Positions 51,414 through 60,034 of a stretch of 64,000 bases of DNA are shown here, piece by piece. The translations under genes and the position numbers were made by a program. This DNA comes from Hyperoplus lanceolatus (taxonomy: Eukaryota > Chordata > Actinopteri > Uranoscopiformes > Ammodytidae). How positions within the stretch are numbered: the first letter of the stretch is position 1; every line of letters begins with the position of its first letter. The notes beneath the pieces are model-generated. The model was not told the DNA's origin. It made no database searches and worked only from the letters and a program-made list of their open reading frames with translations. The DNA is taken from the NCBI GenBank assembly GCA_026929865.2, contig CM049395.1, positions 17,667,501 through 17,731,500 on the forward strand, in the 5' to 3' direction.

Positions 51414-53289
51414 GAACTTCAGGCTTGTGGATACTCAATAACCCAACATACACTGGATTCAAATACTCAGTTTTTGTAATCCAAGTTTACACATAAACTG
51501 AAGAAGAAAAAAAAGCACGCAGAGCCTTGCTGTAGCAGCAGCAGCTGATCAGATGTTGACAGAGCAATTTGCACCAGCAGCTCCTCCCTTCCCCTCTCCA
51601 GACCTGGAAAGCATCCAGCTTCAGCACTGATTCAGCAAGCTGGGGTGGTGTTGCACAAAGGCCAAACCAGAAGTTTAGCTCAGTTTACTACAAGATTCAT
51701 TTCAGTGTAACTTAAAACATTAGTGTTGTACTGTTTCTTACGTCCAGCTGAGCAAAACCTTAAGTTATAGCATATTTATCTTGAAAAAGACTGCAAGTGC
51801 AGACATGCCTTAGAGAAATCAACAATTAGAACAGGAAAGGATGCAGGCACTGTGCTGAGCTAAAATCTTGGCAAATCTCACGCTTGGGCTGGGGGAAAAA
51901 AAAAACACAGTACTGCAGCAATGCAGCATGAATCAGCTGCTGGCACATGAATTATGACAAAGGTGAAGGTTTAACAGATGGCAATTCTGGCTAGAAAGTG
52001 AAAGAATCCTTTAATTGGAATGCAACTTTTCACTTTAAATAAAATGGTGATATTGAAACATTTTATCATTTTCACTTTGTGTTTCTTCTCAAATCCAAAA
52101 ACAGAACAGCAGCAGGTGAAGCCACCAGCAGACTCAGAGCAACAGGCACCACAAAGGGCTCAGAGGTCATGTCATCCAAGTTCATAGGAATCCAGGAAAG
52201 TACAACATAGTTGATATTAATGTATTTCTAGGCTCAATTTGTTCACATGTAGTGCCGTTACTGGAGCAGAAACCAATAAATCAATTAGTAATTTAACAAA
52301 GTGAATTTCAAATAATTTTTTGATCAAGTTACCAATTTTAGCATCTCAAATTGAGTAGGCCTACATAAAAAAATAAATAGAAAATAGACAGTGATGACTT
52401 CAGGAGCATTAGTGATCATATGAGGTATAATCTATAGACAAAATATTGTATTACTGGCAGTGTGGCCTTGAAACAGCATTTTATCTTTCATAAGTAGGGA
52501 TATAACATTTACAGAATATAGGCCTATTTGATTTTACAATGACTGAAATACAAGAATATCTAAATAATTAAGCTACATTAAACTACAAGCTGTATTATTG
52601 ATGTCTGCTCAGAGGGGTAAAGATGCAGTCGAGGAACTGGAACAGGATAGGCTACAACTCAGTATGTCTTTAACACCTTATTTGTAGACAGAAAAGTGTT
52701 TAAACACCAGCAGTGTCAAAGTAACCGAGCATGGATCTTTTCTGGCTTTTCCAGCCAAGTCCACCTGCACCACTGTGCAAACATAAATAAGCCTTTACCA
52801 CACAGCAGGTCTGACTTTCCCCTGGTGTTAGGTGTGGTGCACACACCGGTGAAATCCAGAGCATTGCCCAGCATGGTGTTCATCCTGCGGAAGATGTCGG
52901 CGTTGCTGCAGGTGGACAGGGCCGGAGAATCGGAGTCCGGAGTGTCTGGCCTTCGGGGATCGTTTCTCTGTAGGAAGAAACCAGTGAGAGATGAGAAATT
53001 AATCCCAGAGTCTTTGTTTTTTTAAATATAAAAAGTGAAGCTCAAGGTTAGTCACCTATAGGCCTACATGTAGGCTACCAAAGTGAAAAGTGTTTTTCTT
53101 CCGTTTTTAAAAAATTCTGGTGAGTTCATTTAGGTGGGAATTCAAATTTAAAGGTCAAACGGAGACGTCGGTGGAGGTTTCATGACACAAAAGGTCAAGC
53201 GATAAATAGACGTTGCCCGAACTAATTTAGCCTAATTCACCAGTTTAATTTATTTTCTTTTTTCTTTAACTCACCAGGGAAAACGCCAT
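31477..53289 (-). CDS. cpeb1: Cytoplasmic polyadenylation element-binding protein 1, complete, 12 coding exons
   Basis: CPEB1 binds UUUUAU elements in mRNA 3' UTRs and controls their poly(A) tail length and translation in oocytes and neurons. Coding exons, 5' to 3' on the minus strand: 53289-53275, 52967-52799, 50753-50532, 49169-48940, 48489-48237, 42690-42577, 41819-41730 (or 41715), 38883-38747, 34465-34267, 33825-33731, 33107-33027 and 31587-31477. Phases agree at every junction. The product has 571 residues, or 576 with the longer seventh exon; human CPEB1 has about 560-566. Seen: [13 protein letters not shown] near the N-terminus; LDSRSSS at about 186-192, the Aurora/CaMKII site in other species; TSGFSS, reported as a beta-TrCP degron in frog; RRM1 from about 321 (VFLGGVPWD); RRM2 from about 435 (VFVGALHG); and a zinc-binding C-terminus with C520, C523, C532, C537, C542 and C545. 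Fish have cpeb1a and cpeb1b, and I cannot tell which this is. Confidence 0.96.
32053..32871. mobile_element. hAT miniature element in cpeb1 intron 11
   Basis: The ends read TAGGGCTGTCAAACGATTAA on the left and, reversed, TAGAGCTGTCAAAATTATCA. The 8-bp target duplication TCAGAAAC is present on both sides (32045-32052 and 32872-32879). It is 819 bp long with no transposase. Confidence 0.9.
33027..33107 (-). CDS. cpeb1: cpeb1 coding exon 11 (zinc-binding region)
   Basis: The acceptor is TTTCTACTAG and the donor GTCAGT. Twenty-seven codons, [15 protein letters not shown] through PGPFFCRDQ, giving the first three cysteines of the zinc-binding C-terminus. Confidence 0.95.
33731..33825 (-). CDS. 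cpeb1: cpeb1 coding exon 10 (RRM2)
   Basis: The acceptor is TGTACAG and the donor GTAAGA. Encodes [20 protein letters not shown] then [11 protein letters not shown], with the RNP1-type RVTFN strand. Confidence 0.96.
34267..34465 (-). CDS. cpeb1: cpeb1 coding exon 9 (linker and RRM2 start)
   Basis: The acceptor is TTTATACAG and the donor GTGAGA. Encodes [17 protein letters not shown], then [17 protein letters not shown] and [14 protein letters not shown], very close to human CPEB1. Confidence 0.97.
34505..34712. repeat. Long hairpin (inverted repeat) 40 bp from the cpeb1 exon 9 acceptor
   Basis: 34536-34572 and 34643-34679 are perfect reverse complements over 37 bp. Weaker pairing continues outward to about 34505 and 34712. 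The loop is about 70 nt. It lies in the intron immediately upstream, on the gene strand, of exon 9 (34465-34267). It is probably a foldback miniature transposon. Confidence 0.88.
34866..34900. repeat. (TG)n followed by (TA)n microsatellite
   Basis: A TG run at about 34866-34889 passes into TATATATATA at the left border of the next hAT element. Confidence 0.9.
34899..36111. mobile_element. hAT miniature element in cpeb1 intron 8
   Basis: The left end reads TAGGCTGCAACTAACGATTA and the right end, reversed, TAGGGCTGCAACAACGAATC, a well-known teleost terminus. ATATATA-type sequence on both sides may be the target duplication but is blurred by the microsatellite. No transposase frame. Confidence 0.82.
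36112..36262. repeat. Inverted pair around a duplicated segment
   Basis: TTTTCAAGACTCCTTAACTC near 36122-36141 is mirrored by GAGTTAAGGAGTCTTGAAAA at about 36227-36246. The enclosed GCAAGCCTAACATTATAGCC recurs at about 36370, and the first arm also recurs at about 35310. This is an assembly of transposon fragments. Confidence 0.7.
36413..37935. mobile_element. hAT miniature element in cpeb1 intron 8 (second)
   Basis: The ends read TAGGGCTGGGCGATATGGGC and, reversed, TAGGGCTGGGCGATATATCG. The 8-bp duplication ATTCTAAT lies at 36405-36412 and 37936-37943. It is 1523 bp long, with no transposase. Confidence 0.92.
38747..38883 (-). CDS. cpeb1: cpeb1 coding exon 8 (RRM1 end)
   Basis: The acceptor is TTTAG and the donor GTGAGT. 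Encodes [20 protein letters not shown], including the RNP1 strand, through SSRRMRCKD. Confidence 0.95.
39678..40074. repeat. Long inverted repeat in cpeb1 intron 7
   Basis: The left arm (about 39678-39831) and right arm (about 39927-40074) are reverse complements with scattered mismatches. Examples are ACTGCCTGAAGCTTTTCCTA at about 39763 and TAGGAAAGGCTTCAGGCAGT at about 39974. The spacer is about 95 nt. The transcript would form a stem of about 150 bp, whatever its origin. Confidence 0.85.
41399..41435. repeat. (TG)n microsatellite in cpeb1 intron 7
   Basis: An uninterrupted TG run of about 36 bp, about 280 bp from exon 7. Confidence 0.92.
41730..41819 (-). CDS. cpeb1: cpeb1 coding exon 7 (RRM1), with alternative donor at 41715
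   Basis: Encodes [20 protein letters not shown] then GKHPRCPPK. Two donors fit: GTAATG after 41730 and GTAACG after 41715. The longer form adds NVAKG in frame, the counterpart of the NMPKG present in human CPEB1. Confidence 0.92.
42577..42690 (-). CDS. cpeb1: cpeb1 coding exon 6 (start of RRM1)
   Basis: The acceptor is TTCTCAG and the donor GTGAAT. Encodes [16 protein letters not shown] and [15 protein letters not shown], including the RNP2-type strand of RRM1. Confidence 0.94.
42869..47398 (+). mobile_element. Decayed piggyBac-type transposon in cpeb1 intron 5
   Basis: It encodes a recognisable piggyBac transposase on the plus strand, opposite to cpeb1. TTAA, the piggyBac target, stands at 42869-42872 before CCCTTCCGTGCCGGC on the left. 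A TTAA at about 47395-47398 is the best right candidate, but the terminal similarity is weak, so the right border is uncertain. Confidence 0.65.
43488..46038 (+). pseudogene. piggyBac (PGBD4-like) transposase with its own intron, several frameshifts
   Basis: A DDD transposase that would cut and paste the element at TTAA. Exon 1, 43488-43627, begins [20 protein letters not shown] and is acidic; a GTAAGT donor and an acceptor at TTTTACAG join it in phase to exon 2 from 44284 ([10 protein letters not shown]). The three catalytic aspartates remain in VDERM, YVDNFY and GVDLSDQ. A cysteine-rich end resembles the C-terminal zinc-binding domain of the family (CLHCRQ, WKCKACN). At least five frame breaks are visible: near 44690, in the T-run at 44763-44776, in the C-run near 44845, near 45183 and near 45473. 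Most fall in homopolymers or short runs. Protein similarity is otherwise well kept, so decay is recent. Confidence 0.88.
47690..47975. mobile_element. Fragment, copy 3 of the repeat family at 1.5 kb and 57.7 kb
   Basis: It shares GTGTATGAG, CCCAGGGGAAGTTGTACAAT and CTAGGCTAAGCTAGGCTG with the other two copies, in the same order, but is shorter and more diverged. Neither CCCCTTTTACACAG-type terminus is present. Confidence 0.7.
48237..48489 (-). CDS. cpeb1: cpeb1 coding exon 5
   Basis: The acceptor is GATTTCCAG and the donor GTATAA. Serine/proline-rich, ending [16 protein letters not shown], which matches human [14 protein letters not shown]. Confidence 0.92.
48940..49169 (-). CDS. cpeb1: cpeb1 coding exon 4
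   Basis: The acceptor is TTTTCCCAG and the donor GTAAGG. It carries [20 protein letters not shown], which holds the LDSR phosphorylation site and the TSGFSS degron-like motif. Confidence 0.92.
49310..49500. repeat. Imperfect tandem duplication, about 117-bp unit
   Basis: GCGCTGAATCTACAGAGCCA at about 49319 recurs as GTGCTGAATCTACAGACCAA at about 49436, with similar sequence around each. It lies in cpeb1 intron 3. Confidence 0.6.
50532..50753 (-). CDS. cpeb1: cpeb1 coding exon 3
   Basis: Encodes [15 protein letters not shown] through [20 protein letters not shown]. The acceptor, placed at GAAAAG before 50753, is set by phase; the pyrimidine tract lies about 20 bp further upstream. This is the least certain boundary of the gene. 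The donor is GTAAGT. Confidence 0.8.
50754..52798 (-). other. cpeb1 intron 2
   Basis: About 2 kb. It contains a run of 38 T at 51371-51408 (poly(A) on the gene strand) and otherwise no recognised repeat, exon or RNA gene. Confidence 0.6.
51371..51408. repeat. Homopolymer run of 38 T
   Basis: Uninterrupted; probably length-variable. No retrotransposed sequence was recognised beside it. Confidence 0.95.
52799..52967 (-). CDS. cpeb1: cpeb1 coding exon 2
   Basis: The acceptor is TTCCTACAG and the donor GTAAAG. It encodes [20 protein letters not shown] and [19 protein letters not shown], then VCTTP, matching the conserved CPEB1 N-terminus. One base is left over. Confidence 0.88.
53275..53289 (-). 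CDS. cpeb1: cpeb1 coding exon 1
   Basis: ATG GCG TTT TCC CTG (MAFSL), then a GTGAGT donor. The human protein begins MALSL. The 5' UTR continues to higher coordinates; its start is not determined. Confidence 0.85.
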
Positions 53290-53500
53290 GATGTGGACTG
53301 AACCTGTGAGAAATGTCACAATAATAACCGCTGCCTGCAATGAAAGGTCATGTTTATAAAGTCTGCTAGCCAGCTAATTAGTCTAAATGTAATGAACGTG
53401 TGCTCGGCGAATAGCTGTGTCTCGAGCGCCCTCCGTCTGTTCACGTGCTCCACATCAAAGAACAGACCGGTAAAATAAGAATCACGTGACGGTGTTACTA
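53290..53500 (-). promoter_or_regulatory. cpeb1: cpeb1 upstream region with two CACGTG E-boxes
   Basis: CACGTG palindromes stand at 53442-53447 and 53483-53488, about 155 and 195 bp before the start codon, in a locally GC-richer stretch. They could be bound by bHLH-type factors. The transcription start is unknown, so this is a suggestion only. Confidence 0.3.
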
Positions 53501-54873
53501 GGCTATGAAGTAAATTTGAAAAAGGATATTTAAAAAAAAAAAGCTGATCAGTTAAAGTAATCTATTGCAGCTTCTTTAAAATTTACAAAACATACATAAT
53601 AGTGTCACTTAGTATACAAATGTAATTAATAGTCTAATCTTTTTGTTTTGTGAGGCCTACCTTGATAGGCCTACTTAATTCACTTTAAAAGAGATTTATT
53701 GTAGGCCTATGCTGCTCATCGCATCATGATGCCTTGTGTTTTCTACAGGAGATAAATTGAAGAAACCTATGGTTGTTTTCAGTTTAAAAGAAAATTACAC
53801 ACAGTACCATATATAGTAAATAATAGCCCAGTACACAGTACTCTTACCTTACTGTGAGGGGAATTTAAATTGTCAATGTAATTGACTGTGATGACCTTAA
53901 AAGAGGCTTTGTCAGAATGTAATCAGTGGCAAGAGCTGTCTCCTAACTGAATTAAGACTGGATAAAATGAAAAATTATTGAGACAATACATGGGAAATAT
54001 AGTGTATGCAGCAGCAGTGGGATTAGTTCAGTGCAGACAAAAAGTAATACAAAAAAAGTAAAAAATTGTCCTTTATAAAATTAACATTGAAAATACAATA
54101 CACCATAATGAAGTTATAATGAGTAGAGAGCTTTGTGTTTTGATAAATTGACTGGTTCCACTTTAAACTGATGTTTGTACATTGTCATCAACATTATGGC
54201 AAATGTTATTCCTGTGGTAAAAATATTGCTTGGTCTCAGGTCTGTTGTAACTTGTGTGGTATACAACACACAAATAGATTTCGGCAGAGCCAGCCCTAAG
54301 TGATATGAGCAGTTTTTTAACCCTCATCCTACCAACCTATGTTACATTCATGGACTACTGACGGGTTCCCTGGCGACCCCAGGCATAATCAGAGTTAAAA
54401 ATAATAATAATAACATTAGAGTTGCATATTGTATTCAATGGATATACACTTTAATGCAAATAGCAGCTTTTATCCCTAGTACAATCCACATAAGAACTTT
54501 TTTACCCCTGTTTTAATCTGGTTTCACTTAGTTTTAAGTTATTTAAGTAAACAAAATTTGTATCATATGTATATGTTGAGATCATCCAGTCATTTTGACC
54601 CCAATATAGAATAATAATTAATCTGCCATCATTCATATTTCCAAAATGTCTGAATTGTATTTTTTTTAACGCAAAAGTACAAAGTGACAGTAGTTTCAGT
54701 ATGAGCCCCTGTCAATAAAGACTTCCAATTTGTTCATAATGTAAAATTAATGGTGTTTAGATGTGGTTCATGCTATGCTCAGTTCATACTGGCATCTGAA
54801 AGGAGGAGCAAACATCGCACTGCCTGCTGATTTGTGTTTGTCTCCTTTAAAATGACTGACAATGGCTGTATTT
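53501..54873. other. Intergenic upstream of cpeb1
   Basis: AT-rich, no gene or clear repeat recognised. Confidence 0.5.
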
Positions 54874-55209
54874 GAAAAGCTATACTAATGTCCTACTCAT
54901 ACTAATTTTGACGTCAATTTTGAGTATGTTGTGGTTGTATGCGAGTTTGTGTAGGCGAGAAAATGCCCGGATGAGTACTTACTTCCGGGAAGATTTTGTG
55001 TATGGATCGACAGGTTACTTTTCCTACTCAACCGCCCCACAATGCATTGCGTCTTTCAAACAACACAGAAGGTTTTTTTTAAATCTTTATTGCTTCTTTA
55101 TACTTCAGTGTAAACGGTCCGACGAACCTCGCATACACAATCTATCGTTAAGTAGACAGTATGTATACATGTTGAGTATGTAGAAGGGAGGACGTTAGTA
55201 TGGCTTTTC
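54874..55209. mobile_element. Miniature inverted-repeat element
   Basis: The left end reads GAAAAGCTATACTAATGTCC and the right end, reversed, GAAAAGCCATACTAACGTCC. It is 336 bp long with no coding capacity. A target duplication is not evident. Confidence 0.7.
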
Positions 55210-55233
55210 TAACAGCCAGAGTTCCCCTAACCC

Positions 55234-55420
55234 GGGGCACTCCGGTGGCGTAGTGGATAGAGCGCGTACCATATTGGGTCCGGCTTTCGTTGCAGTTGTC
55301 ACGGGTTCGAGTCCGACCCGAGGACCTTTACTGCAGGTCATTCTCTCTCTGTCTCCCCATTTCAACTCTGTACTGTCAAATAAAGTTTGAAAATGCCAAA
55401 AAAATATATTTAAAAAAAAA
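55234..55420 (+). mobile_element. tRNA-derived SINE with 15-bp target duplication
   Basis: It shows an A box (TGGCGTAGTGGATAGAGCG) and a B box (GGGTTCGAGTCCGACC), a short body ending near TGTACTGTCAAATAAAG, and an A-rich tail. The 15-bp GAGTTCCCCTAACCC stands at 55219-55233 and again at 55421-55435, an exact target-site duplication made by LINE-assisted insertion. The exact duplication indicates a young insertion. Confidence 0.93.
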
Positions 55421-56092
55421 GAGTTCCCCTAACCCCCCTGATGGTGTGTGAAACTTTAAATTAGGACCCATGGCAAACATGACCTCAATAAATAGTTCCA
55501 TCTATTAAAACTGCATATAGGCAGAATTTGGCTATTATGACTGGGGTTAAAATATACATTTGTATTTTAAAAAAGTGATAATTAATAGGGAATCATAAAA
55601 CAATTATTTGAGGCCATTGGGAACAAAGTCTTAATAATTTGTGTATGTGTTTGTGTATTTGGGTTGTGTATGTTTTGTATGCGTTTACTTATTCTGTTTT
55701 TTTTTGTCCGTATGTAAAAAAATTGTAAAACCACTAAAATAAAAGTAAAAAAAAAAAAAAATGTGAAGGATAGAGTAAAGCACCTGTGAGATATGACCCC
55801 AGTCGATGAGGGTTAAGGCCTAAGGCCCCTTGGTCTCTGTGGGGCCCCAAATTACAAAAATTATGATGAAAGTTTTACTCCATAAACGAAAATTGGTAAT
55901 AAAATGAGATGGGCAAAATGGACTATTGATGAGTATTTACTGCCGCCTATATGAAACAAGCACTCCCAAGATTATGTGGTAAATAAAAATTGCATGCTGA
56001 TATTCGTATTATGTATATTTAACTAAATGAATTGACAGGAAAAGGAAAGTCAACTCAAACTGGGATAAGTATCTTCACAAGCAATTATTTTA

Positions 56093-57159
56093 CACTGCTC
56101 AAAAACATAAAGTGAACGCTTAAAAGGGAGCACTTAAAGACATTTTTTAATGAAATAGTACAGTTGAAAATCTTTATTACACAGTGGAATGTGTTAAGAA
56201 CAAAATAACATAAGAATGATGAATGGAAGTCAAAATCGTTAACCTCTGGATTCCAAAACATGCTCAAAATAAAAGTGGAAAAATCAGATCAAAGGCTGAT
56301 CCACCTTCTGTGAAAATTCCTCAAACGATTCAAAATGAGGCTTAGTAGTGTGTGTGGCCTCAACGTGCCTGTATGCACTCCCTACAATGTCTGGGAATGC
56401 TCCTGATGAGACGACGGATGTTCTCCTGAGGGATCTCCTCCCAGACCTGGATCAGGCATTGAGCATTGTCATGCTTTAGAAGTAACCCAGGGCCCACTGC
56501 ACCAGCAAATGGTCTGACAATGGGTCTGAGGATCTCATCCCGGTACCTAATGGCAGTCAGGGTACCTCTGGCTAGCAAATGGAGGTCTGTGCGGCCCTCG
56601 GAGGATATGCCTCCCATAACCATCACTGACCATCAACCGGTCATGCTGGATGATGTTGCAGGCAGCAGAACGTTCTCCACGGCGTCTCCAGACTCTGTCA
56701 CGTCTGTCACATGTGCTCAGTGTGAACCTGCTTTCATCTGTCAATCCTGGTGTTCTCTGGCAAATGCTAGTCGGGTTGCACGGTGTTGGGCTGTGAGCAC
56801 AGGCCCCACTTGTGTACGTCGGGCCCTCATACCACCCTCATGGAGTCCGTTTCTGACAGTTTGAGCAGAAACATGCATATTTGTGGCGTGCTGGAAGTCA
56901 TTTTATAGGGCTCCTGTTCCTCCTTGCAAAAAGGAGCAGATAGCGGTCCTGCTGCTAGGTTGTTGTCCTCCGACGGCCCACTCCACGTCTCCTGATGTAC
57001 TGGCCTGTCTCCTAGTATCTCCTCCATGCTCTAGACACTGTGCTGGGAGACACAGCAAACCGTTTTACCACAGCGCGCATTGATGTGCCATCATGGATGA
57101 GATGCACTACCTGGAGTTGCATTGTTGGGAATATGTGTTCCTTTATTTTTTGAGCAGTG
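56093..57159 (-). mobile_element. Tc1/mariner element with internally deleted transposase
   Basis: It is flanked by TA on both sides. The termini CACTGCTCAAAAACATAAAG and, reversed, CACTGCTCAAAAAATAAAG match. The length is 1067 bp, shorter than a complete member should be. The first about 280 bp match the remnant at 11799-12081. Confidence 0.92.
56360..57050 (-). pseudogene. Tc1/mariner transposase remnant
   Basis: Pieces in different frames are recognisable: TDESRFTLSTCDRRDRVWRR, then GGISSEGRTDLHLLARGTLT and RYRDEILRPIVRPFAGAVGP. The second catalytic aspartate is seen in KHDNA, after which the sequence jumps to LIQVWEEIPQ, skipping the segment with the final acidic residue. So an internal deletion has removed part of the catalytic core, on top of frameshifts. 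Confidence 0.82.
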
Positions 57160-57730
57160 TAGTTTGCAAGCACTCCAAGCTGTTTTCGTCAACTAAATTG
57201 AATCTAAATAAGAATTACCAGATTATATTACTATTTCATTTTGTCAGCCTGAAGAAAACATGAAATGACGGAAAACCTCCTGGGGTTAATTAATTGCCTG
57301 TGAAGCCACAGGCAAAATATAGAAAATATCTGAACTTCAAAAAACACATCCACAAAGAACATTGAAGAGATAAATAAAATAAAAACGTATAAAACTAAAG
57401 ACTTTTATTTATTTATCATCACTGCTGCCTTTGCCTCGCTAATCATTACAATGTCTGGTAGTTTCGCCTTTACCTGTTGCATGTAATTCTCAGCAGGCAG
57501 AAGGAACTCGACATAATGAGGGGCCCTAAATCAAATCCTGTCTAGGGCTGTTTCTGGAGTTTTGACATGGGGTGGCTTTTTAAAACCAGGTCTGCAGAGA
57601 TTTTACTGTTAACATTTATGTAATTGCAATACTTACCGTTTCAAATACAAATTTATTTGCACACCAATTTAGAACTGAAGTTTCACTTTCTGCTTTCTTG
57701 CCACCCCTGAAACCACAACAGAGCCAATAT
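57160..57730. other. Intergenic, no gene recognised
   Basis: AT-rich, followed by a short stretch (57541-57720) containing a GGGGTGGCTTTT motif that recalls the ends of the hAT element at 60992-62947. No gene seen. Confidence 0.45.
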
Positions 57731-58159
57731 CCCCTTTTACACAGCCAGTGAAAGTCGGGAATATGCCAGAATTTCGGCCCTCCGCCCTGCTGTATAAATG
57801 CGACCATTGCGGAACGAGGGAAGAAAGGTGCGAGAGATTGTTCAGGGATTTTTACTACCTCGGGAGTAGTAAGATTCCCGACACAATCAGTTCCGCCTCT
57901 CTGTTTAAATGCGGCCAGCTTGTTGTTGCGGAACAGGGGGGCGTTTGACGTTCCATAGCCTACGTTCTAAACATACGACCATGTTAGCAGTTGAAGGACG
58001 TGTGTTTAACATTAACCACGGTGGCCTGATGTCCCGTAAAAATCACCAAATAAAAGGAACGGCGTATAATCTAGCTGGTCATAAGGTCCGCTGCTCAATA
58101 CAAACCCTCCACGCTTCATTTTGCAGAGTGTATGAGTCTATTTCTGCCAGGGGGAAGTT

Positions 58160-58440
58160 GTACAATGGGAAAGCTAGGCTAAGCTAGGCTAGGCTAAGCT
58201 AGGCTAGGCTAAGCGAGGCTGCGACTGGATCGCCGCCGCTATTATTATCCTAAGTCTGAGCGTATATCCACACTTTATTTCTGTCTACAGTAACATGACT
58301 TCACACACTGTGTGTGTGTGTGTATGTCTGATCGCTGCTCTCACAAAGAGACTCGCTCACAGCCAACCTGTCACACAAACACACACACAATGGGAAAGCT
58401 AGGCTAGGCTAAGCTAGGCTGCGACCGGATCGCCGCCGCT
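58160..58440. repeat. Tandem amplification within copy 2
   Basis: GCTAGGCTAAGCTAGGCT repeats several times at 58168-58215. A block of about 210 bp from there (with TATTTCTGTCTACAGTAA) recurs starting near 58391. Copy 1 has one version only. Confidence 0.75.
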
Positions 58441-58594
58441 ATTATATATTATTATCCTAAGTCTGAGCGTATATCCACACTTTATTTCTGTCTACAGTAA
58501 CGTGACTTCACATACTGTGTGTATGTGTAGGCCTATGTCTGATTGGTAGATTTCTGCCCTCACAAAGAGACTCGCTCACAGCCAACTTGTCACA

Positions 58595-58598
<4 letters not shown>

Positions 58599-58638
<40 letters not shown>
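58599..58638. repeat. (CA)n microsatellite
   Basis: A run of 20 CA units inside repeat copy 2; copy 1 carries a shorter run at about 2051-2069. Confidence 0.92.
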
Positions 58639-58641
<3 letters not shown>

Positions 58642-58944
58642 ACACAGAGGTGAAGCAGTGAGCAGCGGAGTGATTTTTGTCAGTTTGGTTAACAGTCCCA
58701 GAGATGTTGGACTCAGCGTGTCGCAAGATCAACCGGCACATTGTGGGGACAGTAAAATACGGCCCTCTTACTGCAAGCTCCAGCACTTCTGCTCTCAATT
58801 CACCTGCCAGTGTTGTTATTGTAAAGCAGCTGACCGGCGCGGCGCTAAATGTTTACGTCACACCTGACGCTGTTTACAAGCACCTCTTTCATTCCGGAAC
58901 GCTGTGTAAAAGGGGCTACTGATGCGCGAGCAGGCCGGTGTTGC

Positions 58945-59925
58945 TCTGAAAGCTGTGACCTGCCAGAATGTGTGACCCTAGAGGGGGCTGTACTTATTGA
59001 TTAACCAAGTCTCATAGTGAAATATAGGCGATGTTAAATCGTAGACGTTTCTCAAAATTGGCACTGAAATGGTCAGATTGTTATTTTCTTTTAAAAGGTG
59101 AATAACCAACCCAGTTAACCATCACAGTGAAATGTGTAGGCTATACTATTTCCACTGTTCAATCATTTAAATTGGAAGCAAACAACTTAATAATCTCTCA
59201 ATTGCAGAGCTGTTTTTGTAAAACTATGTTTTCAGCTATGGACCAACATAATTATTAAAACTGCGAGCAGTGATGACCGGGGCCTCCGGGCGACCGCGTC
59301 AGAGAACGCGCCGCAGTCTCCTCCTCTTCGCAGCACGTGGCACAGTAATACCTGTCACCAGAAGTGTGGAAGTTGCCGCGACGCGCTTGATACGGATGCG
59401 AGGAAGTCCTCAGGCCTTACCAGGCGGGTGAAGTTTGGAGCACATGGGACAGTGCAGAGCGAAATTACAGCGACTTCCTGTGGCCATAGGGGGCGTCGTC
59501 TTTTTGCACAAATCCTGAACCACTGATACATTGCAATTTCTTGCAGGTCTGACCTGCCTGCAGAGTTTTTCAACTATTGCTCCAGGGGAAAGGGGTGAAA
59601 AGTGCCAAAAATTACTAAGAATAAAAAGAATAGGGAATAATAATCATACCGATTTCAATAGGGCTTTCGCACCACTTCGGTGCTCGGGCCCTAGTAATAA
59701 AAATCTGACCGATTTCAATAGGGCTTTCGCACATTTCTGTGCTTGGGCCCTAATAAGAATCCTTTGCATTTCAATAGGGCTTCACACCGGTCGGTGCTCG
59801 GGCCCTAATTAAAACATTTCACTGTGAGACTGGATATGACAACAGTCTATTGAAATCAGTTAAGAAATAAGAACAGCGCCCTCTAGGGTCACACATTCTG
59901 ACAGGTCACAGCTTTCTGTGCAACA
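58945..59925. mobile_element. Inverted-repeat element nested in copy 2
   Basis: TCTGAAAGCTGTGACCTGCC near the left and its reverse counterpart GGTCACAGCTTTCTGTG on the right define ends that match over about 40 bp. Host sequence CCGGTGTTGC before and CCGGCGTTGC after looks like a target duplication of 8-10 bp with one change. Copy 1 at 2363 shows the uninterrupted site. No transposase was recognised. Confidence 0.8.
59262..59812 (+). repeat. Interspersed repeat with three hairpin-forming tail units
   Basis: A GC-rich body (59267-59500) is followed by three units of about 57-60 bp, each with TTTCAATAGGGCTT, a GTGCGAA-type stem and CGGGCCCTAATAA. The units end at about 59697, 59754 and 59809. 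Each contains a short palindrome around GCACC...GGTGC. Both ends border ATTAAAAC-like bases. Similar tails are common in fish genomes; I cannot name the family. Confidence 0.6.
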
Positions 59926-60034
59926 CCGGCGTTGCTTGGTTCTGTGTAAATAACACAGAAGCAAGCAAAGCTGGCATATTGGAGTGATGTTGTTCCGTCA
60001 ATATGCCGCAATCTCTGTGTAAAAGGGGCTACTG

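Larger units (their letters stand above)
57731..60034. mobile_element. Repeat family copy 2, interrupted by a second element
   Basis: It matches 1489-2467 closely from CCCCTTTTACACAGCCAGTG to the end CTGTGTAAAAGGGGCTACTG. Differences are a local amplification around 58160-58450, where GCTAGGCTAAGCTAGGCT and the following 200-bp block are repeated, and a 981-bp insertion at 58945-59925. The first bases of the left end are lost. Confidence 0.8.

Noticed and set aside
52696-53025. Plus-strand frame of 109 codons
   Set aside because: It is the antisense of cpeb1 coding exon 2 and its flank; the minus strand gives the conserved CPEB1 sequence with proper splice sites.
55234-55320. Possible tRNA gene
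   Set aside because: The A and B boxes belong to a SINE with body, tail and target duplication; the cloverleaf is not maintained.
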